This document shows positions 6,065 to 10,615 of a stretch of DNA of 10,615 bases, one piece after another. Position 1 is the first letter of the stretch, and the number at the start of each line of letters is the position of its first letter. The notes beneath the pieces are model-generated. The model did not search any database, was not told the origin of the DNA, and saw only the letters and a program-made list of their open reading frames with translations. The DNA comes from CAZSLC01 sp964607675 (GTDB lineage Bacteria; Bacteroidota; Bacteroidia; Bacteroidales; UBA932), in contig CAZSLC010000036.1 of assembly GCA_964607675.1 (NCBI GenBank), forward strand, positions 1 to 10,615, read 5' to 3'. A program made the translations under genes and the position numbers.

Positions 6065-6799
6065 CTACTTGAATGATGAAATAATAGTCTTTGCTTCCTC
6101 TATTGCCTTAGAATCACTATGGGTAAGGTATTCCGTTTTTCCAATTCCAGCAAGGACCTCCATCCCTGAGAGACGACTTTTACTTGCAGAAAAGTGAATA
6201 TTCTTAACTCCTGTGGCCGTAATAATATCAAATATATTTGAAGTGTTAATGCCTGAACCTGCCATTATTTCTACTCTACCATCACTCTTGTCAACCATCG
6301 ACTTTATTGTTTCTCTCCCCTCAATAGCCGAAATACGTCCTCCAGAAGTGAGAATTCTCTTATAGCCAAGAGATATAACGACCTCCATGGCTTCAAGAAT
6401 ATTGTCGGTCCTATCTATCGCCCTATGAAAGGAAAAATTGAGTTTGTTGCTTTTCGCACATTCTGCCCACTCACGGCAGCGAGGGATATCAATTTTAGCT
6501 TCTTTGTTCAAAGCTCCGATGACAACTCCTTCTACTCCAATTTTAGAACACATCTCAATATCTCGTAGAACTTGCTCTGCCTCTAGATCGTCGTAGAGAA
6601 AATCTCCACTTCTTGGTCTTAATAAAACATGGATAGGAATTGAAAGTCTATCTCTAACTAATGATATCATTCCATAGGACGGTGAAACTCCACCTACAGG
6701 TAAGACATCACATAATTCAATTCTGTCAGCTCCCCCTCTTTGAGCAGCAATTGCACTTTCAACTGACGAAGCGCATATTTCAAGATAGTAACGACTCAT
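6065..6799 (-). CDS. cutC: CutC family protein (copper homeostasis)
   Basis: A 244-residue single-domain TIM-barrel protein of the CutC family, cytoplasmic and without a signal peptide. Recognisable family blocks run in order: LEICASS at 6-12, RGGADRIELCD at 21-31, RPRSGDF at 61-67, FHRAID at 124-129, TSGG at 151-154, AGSGIN at 180-185 and HFSAS at 202-206. The length matches the family and all blocks are intact. CutC was first linked to copper tolerance in E. coli, but a direct copper role has been questioned and the enzymatic activity, if any, is unsettled. The family name is therefore more secure than the function. No other copper genes (CopA, CusCBA, CopZ-like) lie nearby. It is transcribed away from the M28 peptidase gene across a 66-bp gap, and its 3' end faces the tRNA-Asn terminator about 60 bp away. 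Confidence 0.93.
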   Translation of the reverse strand: MSRYYLEICASSVESAIAAQRGGADRIELCDVLPVGGVSPSYGMISLVRDRLSIPIHVLLRPRSGDFLYDDLEAEQVLRDIEMCSKIGVEGVVIGALNKEAKIDIPRCREWAECAKSNKLNFSFHRAIDRTDNILEAMEVVISLGYKRILTSGGRISAIEGRETIKSMVDKSDGRVEIMAGSGINTSNIFDIITATGVKNIHFSASKSRLSGMEVLAGIGKTEYLTHSDSKAIEEAKTIISSFK

Positions 6800-6808
6800 A
6801 CTGAAAAA

Positions 6809-6816
6809 TAACTTTG
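6809..6816 (+). promoter_or_regulatory. Putative -7 element of M28 peptidase gene
   Basis: TAACTTTG matches TAnnTTTG and lies 49 bp before the chosen ATG at 6866. No -33 TTTG is seen at proper spacing, so confidence is limited. Confidence 0.4.
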
Positions 6817-6819
6817 TTA

Positions 6820-6827
6820 CAAAATTA
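6820..6827 (-). promoter_or_regulatory. Putative cutC -7 element
   Basis: Minus-strand TAATTTTG matches TAnnTTTG, 20 bp upstream of the cutC ATG. It sits only 3 bp from the oppositely oriented element for the M28 gene, so the two polymerases would compete for the same DNA if both are used. Confidence 0.4.
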
Positions 6828-6865
6828 CAATTTATTTGGCTATTTTAGCAGTAAATTGTAATAAG

Positions 6866-8125
6866 ATGAAGAAATACCTATTAATGATAATCGCCATGGC
6901 TTTAACCACCGCTTGCAAAACCTCTAATTTTGAGACTTATAATACTATTGTTCAAGAATTGTCAGACCCTAAATATTATGGAAGAAGTGACTATGAAAAT
7001 GGGAATATAAAAGCTGCTGACTATATTTCGAGCTATTTGAAAGATACAATTAATCAAACTTTCTATTTCCCAATGAATGTGTTTAGGGGCAATATGGAGC
7101 TTATCGTTGACGACAAGTTGATGGTCCCTTGCAAAGACTACATTATGAAAGAGTTCTCAACAGGGATAAAGGGTAATTTTAAAATTGTTAAATATGACGA
7201 TATTTATAAAAAAGATATATTTTTCGATTATTTTAATAAAAATGATCTTAGATCCTCTTTTGTGGAGATTGATTTTGATGAATTTTACAAAGAAATGAAG
7301 GATGGAACTAACGACCCTTATTTAACAGGATTTATCCCATTGGAGGGAAAAGTGGGTGGGGTTATTTTCAGATATAAAAAAATGCCTCAATATTTCAAAG
7401 CACGTGCTCACTATTTAATACCATTTCCAGTAGTTGGTGTAGGACCAAATTTCCCCTCGGATGCAAACACCTTATCAATTAATTTTGAAAATGAGTATCT
7501 TAACAATCATACAGCACATAATATAATTGCTACAATAAAAGGGAAAAAAGAGGGTAAAAAAATTGTTTTAACAGCACACTATGACCATCTTGGTTTCATG
7601 GGTAAAGACCAGTTATTCGCTGGTGCTAATGACAATGCTTCGGGAGTAGCTACATTAATCAATCTTTATAAATATTATTCTAAGTCAAGGAATACCCCAG
7701 AAAATGATATCATTTTTATATTTTTTGATGGTGAAGAGGCCAATCTTCTTGGTGCTTGGCACTATACAAAATATCCTATTTTCCCACTTGAAGAGATTAA
7801 ATATCTAATTAATCTCGATATGGTTGGCGATAATGGGAAGGATCTTTACTGTGAAGTAAGTGATAGTGGAGAAGATGGATTTAAAATATTTGAAAGGCTT
7901 ATTAAAGAAAAAGAACTTTTCAACTCTATCATCAAAGAACCACTTTCAGACAATAGTGATCACTACCCATTTGCTATTAAGGGTGTCCCCGCAATTTATT
8001 TCACCTATTATGGTGATTTCTATAAATATTACCACACTCCAAAAGATATTTTTAAAAATGCTTCTTCAGAAAATTATCATAAATTATTCAACTTATTAAC
8101 AGAATTTATCGAAGGATATAATTAA
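6866..8125 (+). CDS. M28 family zinc aminopeptidase, predicted lipoprotein
   Basis: A 419-residue predicted exported peptidase of family M28, two-zinc enzymes that usually remove N-terminal residues from peptides. The start chosen is the ATG of MKKYLLMIIAMALTTAC, a short lipoprotein signal peptide with lipidated C17. An in-frame TTG at 6836 would add ten residues ahead of the signal and is unlikely. The metal and catalytic set is complete: H238 in TAHYDHLG, bridging D256 in GANDNASG, E290 and E291 in FDGEE, D318 in INLDMVGD, and H390 in YYHTPKD. The SDHYPF block (361-368 region) is also conserved. Residues about 25-220 form the N-terminal part common in this group, with the ENGNIKAADYISSYL helix. 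The lipobox has Thr rather than Leu at -3, so the lipoprotein call is good but not certain. No Asp/Glu-rich surface-export signal follows the cysteine, so a periplasmic-facing anchor is my inference. It ends 15 bp before the assembly gap; substrate is unknown. Confidence 0.92.
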   Translation: MKKYLLMIIAMALTTACKTSNFETYNTIVQELSDPKYYGRSDYENGNIKAADYISSYLKDTINQTFYFPMNVFRGNMELIVDDKLMVPCKDYIMKEFSTGIKGNFKIVKYDDIYKKDIFFDYFNKNDLRSSFVEIDFDEFYKEMKDGTNDPYLTGFIPLEGKVGGVIFRYKKMPQYFKARAHYLIPFPVVGVGPNFPSDANTLSINFENEYLNNHTAHNIIATIKGKKEGKKIVLTAHYDHLGFMGKDQLFAGANDNASGVATLINLYKYYSKSRNTPENDIIFIFFDGEEANLLGAWHYTKYPIFPLEEIKYLINLDMVGDNGKDLYCEVSDSGEDGFKIFERLIKEKELFNSIIKEPLSDNSDHYPFAIKGVPAIYFTYYGDFYKYYHTPKDIFKNASSENYHKLFNLLTEFIEGYN

Positions 8126-8140
8126 CGAAATTGCATTAAA

Positions 8141-8240
8141 NNNNNNNNNNNNNNNNNNNNNNNNNNNNNNNNNNNNNNNNNNNNNNNNNNNNNNNNNNNN
8201 NNNNNNNNNNNNNNNNNNNNNNNNNNNNNNNNNNNNNNNN
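8141..8240. other. Assembly gap of 100 N
   Basis: One hundred consecutive N, the conventional placeholder for a scaffold gap of unknown size. The 3' ends of two convergent genes lie 15 bp to its left and 2 bp to its right, so the true intergenic content, including any repeat or terminator, is missing. Confidence 0.99.
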
Positions 8241-8242
8241 CT

Positions 8243-10615
8243 TTATCTAATAAGTTTTAGCATGAAGGTGAATGTGTATTGCTGATATGGCACCCTGTAT
8301 TGTGGATATGCTATTGCACCCCAGCTATTTATACATCCAAGTCCCAATTGTTTGTAGTCTATATTAATATGCGTTGAGCCTAATGGCAGTAATTGAGATG
8401 TGTGACGTACGTATTTTTCACCTTCGAGGTCGAGCTGATCGATGGAGTATGGAAGTGCAGATGCTAAGAATGGAGAGTCTGCAATTATCTCAAATCCAAG
8501 CCCTAATGAGTTTACTACTTTCCAGCTTCTGAGATCTGATCTTGCTCCACACTCTTGAGGTCTGACATAGTCATACTGATAGAGCTCTTCTGTTTTGGCA
8601 GAATATAATCCAATCAATGAGTTTGAATTGCGGTCAGAATAATTCTCGTAAGGACCTGCTCCATAATATGTTACATTCTCAAATTGTGCTGGCATGGCAA
8701 ACTTCATTCCAAATCTGAACATATCACTGACTTTAACGTCTTCTGCTGGCCTTGCTGTTGTGCCTGCTGTTGCAACGAAGTAATCGTCAGCTGTCCCCTT
8801 CTCCGAAAGAGAGGATTGTGACGATGATACTGCTATCTCATTTTTAGGTACAAGGGTCTGTTCTACCATTATGTCCCCCATTTTATTTATGGTGTAGCTT
8901 AGATGGATTTCTCCTCCAGCAGGTTGGAGGTCGTATTTTGCAAATATTTTAACACTCTCTTCACCCTCTTTGAGTTCCATTGAGGTGAGTTTTAACTGAG
9001 CGTTGCGCCAAGTGGCATATTTCTTTTGCAGTTTTGCTCCATTGTCATTGTCTGTCAATGCCCTGTTGAAATTGGGGACCAATGGTTCACTGAGCAGTTC
9101 GCTTTTATATACCCTGTATCTTTCAAGGAAGCCTGTCTTTTTATTGAAGTCTGCTTTGAATACTTCTGAATGGATGTAGTAGTATTTAAAATCTTCTGCA
9201 ACTTTAGGGGAATTAGATTTGGCAAATGCCCTTTCACACTCCTCTGTAAAGTGTTGATCTGAATCATATTGTTTGATTGGCAGTTGGTCGTATGAGAGGA
9301 TGGTCCCTGCGTCAAGGATACCATCCTTATTGGCAGTGCGGTATTTCACATTTAGGAAAATTTCTTTTGGAGTACATGGTGCTGCCATAGATTTTTGCAA
9401 GGCGGTAAGATATGGAATGACTATCTCTTTTTTCCCTTGTGGTGCCACCTTTAGTGCAGGAATTTCCCCTTCTGCAACAGCTTTGTTGTCAACGATAAGT
9501 TCCCATTCCATTGTAAAATTGGTGAGGTCGTTGAAGAAATATTCGTTATAAATAGAGACTATCCCCTTTGAAAGGTCCTTGGGAAAGGTGTGGATGGATC
9601 TATATTGGTAGGCAACTTCCCTCCCTGTGGGATGAATTACCCTGTTTGAGGCCACTATTCCATTGCTGTTGAAGTTGTTGTCTGACCTGTCATATTGATT
9701 GTAACTTCCTCCGTAGGTAAAGGTCGTGGTACCATCGGTGCCTATCCTCATTAGTGCTTGATCGGCAAAATCCCAGATGAACCCACCTTGATATATGGGA
9801 TTGTTCCTAACTAAATCCATATATTCTTTTAACCCTCCCATTGAGTTGCCCATTGAGTGTGCATATTCACATTGTATCATAGGCATCTGCGGGTTATTTG
9901 CAATATATTCTTCACATTCGTCAGGGCGATGGTACATTGGACAGAAAATGTCAGTGTTGGTGGTTTTAGCATTGTTTTCATAGTCGATGCCACCTTCGTA
10001 ATGGACTGGGCGCGATGGATCATATTTTTTAATCCATTCATAGCAGGCTGTGAAATTATCTCCGTTGCCAGCTTCGTTGCCAAGACTCCAGATGATGATT
10101 GATGGGTGGTTGAAGTCTCTTGCTATCATTCTCTGATTGCGCTCTAAGTGTGCCAATTTGAATGCTGGGTTCTTAGCAAGTGATTCCTCACCATAGCCCA
10201 TCCCATGAGATTCTACATTGGCTTCATCTATCACATATAGACCATATTTATCGCATAGGTCATACCACCTTGGATCGTTTGGATAGTGGCAAGTGCGTAC
10301 TGCGTTAACATTGAGACTTTTTAGTATTTTAATATCTCTGATCATTTTATCCATTGTGACGAGGTATCCAGCTTCTCCGCTCATCTCGTGACGGTTGACC
10401 CCCTTGAAGAGGATAGCTTTACCATTGACAAGAAGTTGTTTGTTTTTAATCTCCACTTTTCTGAATCCTATGTTTATATCACTCACTTCGGAGATGCCCT
10501 CTGTGGTATAGGATGAGATTTTTAATTTGTATAGCGTAGGAGTTTCTGCACTCCATTTTTCTACCTTACCACAGGGGAGCACTGCCGCAAAATCCTCTTT
10601 TCCACTTGTAACGAC
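8243..10615 (-). CDS. Beta-galactosidase, GH2 LacZ type (5' part outside window)
   Basis: The visible 790 residues are the C-terminal three quarters of a long LacZ-type glycoside hydrolase of family 2, which hydrolyses terminal beta-galactosides by a retaining mechanism. The reading frame stays open to the right edge; a GTG at 10580-10582 can be read as a start but is internal. Order of parts: the end of a beta-sandwich domain, then the TIM barrel (about 10435-9580) with FKGVNRHEMSG, RTCHYPND and IDEANVESHGMG. The acid/base glutamate is in WSLGNEAGNG (codon 10073-10075) and the nucleophile in IQCEYAHSMGNS (codon 9866-9868). GGFIWDFADQ follows, then a linking beta domain, then the C-terminal Bgal-small domain (about 9190-8245). 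Both catalytic residues and the TAA stop are intact. By alignment to E. coli LacZ about 280 N-terminal residues are missing, so signal peptide and location cannot be judged. Natural substrate may be lactose or host/plant galactosides. It converges on the M28 gene across the gap. Confidence 0.94.
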   Translation of the reverse strand, partial: VVTSGKEDFAAVLPCGKVEKWSAETPTLYKLKISSYTTEGISEVSDINIGFRKVEIKNKQLLVNGKAILFKGVNRHEMSGEAGYLVTMDKMIRDIKILKSLNVNAVRTCHYPNDPRWYDLCDKYGLYVIDEANVESHGMGYGEESLAKNPAFKLAHLERNQRMIARDFNHPSIIIWSLGNEAGNGDNFTACYEWIKKYDPSRPVHYEGGIDYENNAKTTNTDIFCPMYHRPDECEEYIANNPQMPMIQCEYAHSMGNSMGGLKEYMDLVRNNPIYQGGFIWDFADQALMRIGTDGTTTFTYGGSYNQYDRSDNNFNSNGIVASNRVIHPTGREVAYQYRSIHTFPKDLSKGIVSIYNEYFFNDLTNFTMEWELIVDNKAVAEGEIPALKVAPQGKKEIVIPYLTALQKSMAAPCTPKEIFLNVKYRTANKDGILDAGTILSYDQLPIKQYDSDQHFTEECERAFAKSNSPKVAEDFKYYYIHSEVFKADFNKKTGFLERYRVYKSELLSEPLVPNFNRALTDNDNGAKLQKKYATWRNAQLKLTSMELKEGEESVKIFAKYDLQPAGGEIHLSYTINKMGDIMVEQTLVPKNEIAVSSSQSSLSEKGTADDYFVATAGTTARPAEDVKVSDMFRFGMKFAMPAQFENVTYYGAGPYENYSDRNSNSLIGLYSAKTEELYQYDYVRPQECGARSDLRSWKVVNSLGLGFEIIADSPFLASALPYSIDQLDLEGEKYVRHTSQLLPLGSTHINIDYKQLGLGCINSWGAIAYPQYRVPYQQYTFTFMLKLIR

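Noticed and set aside
6836..6865. Upstream TTG start adding ten residues to the M28 peptidase
   Set aside because: The added residues lie before a complete lipoprotein signal peptide beginning at the ATG at 6866, and would displace it from the N-terminus.
10580..10582. GTG as the true start of the beta-galactosidase
   Set aside because: The frame is open for 11 more codons to the window edge, and the protein would lack about the first 280 residues, including domains always present in LacZ-type enzymes.

Overview
The window reads as ordinary chromosomal DNA of a Bacteroidota bacterium, most likely of the order Bacteroidales. Three things point there. The promoters look like TAnnTTTG with no Shine-Dalgarno sequence near the starts. 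MetRS has the KISTS version of the KMSKS loop and a fused C-terminal tRNA-binding domain. There is also a membrane protein with a CCDC81-like bacterial HU domain, a family concentrated in Bacteroidota. Genus and species cannot be told from the sequence alone. A run of exactly 100 N marks this as a draft scaffold.

Layout from left to right. A short intergenic segment carries hairpin repeats (1-148). It is followed by dnaG (DNA primase, minus) and, divergently, metG (methionyl-tRNA synthetase, plus). The 56-bp space between them holds a -7-like promoter element for each gene. The dnaG-metG pair is bracketed by two near-identical 52/53-bp hairpin elements in inverted orientation, so each lies 3' of its gene in the same orientation relative to transcription. 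The metG gene contains a repetitive Gly/Ala/Thr/Gln linker between the synthetase body and its C-terminal domain, and synonymous codon use changes across that linker. Next is a 244-bp non-coding stretch, then a minus-strand HU-domain membrane protein. After that come a tRNA-Asn(GUU) with its own promoter and a strong intrinsic terminator, and cutC on the minus strand. A divergent zinc aminopeptidase lipoprotein of family M28 follows, then the assembly gap. The window closes with the C-terminal three quarters of a GH2 beta-galactosidase (minus), which runs off the right edge.

The genes do not form one pathway. Information-processing genes (dnaG, metG, tRNA-Asn, HU protein) sit beside unlinked metabolic or envelope genes (cutC, M28 peptidase, beta-galactosidase). 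All protein genes appear to be single transcription units; no two neighbours share strand and tight spacing. There is no sign of a phage, transposase, CRISPR array, toxin-antitoxin pair or defence island, and I see no convincing new multi-gene system. The observations most worth following up are the paired 3' hairpin repeats, the metG linker with its codon-use break, and the HU-domain protein that lacks the expected periplasmic domain.
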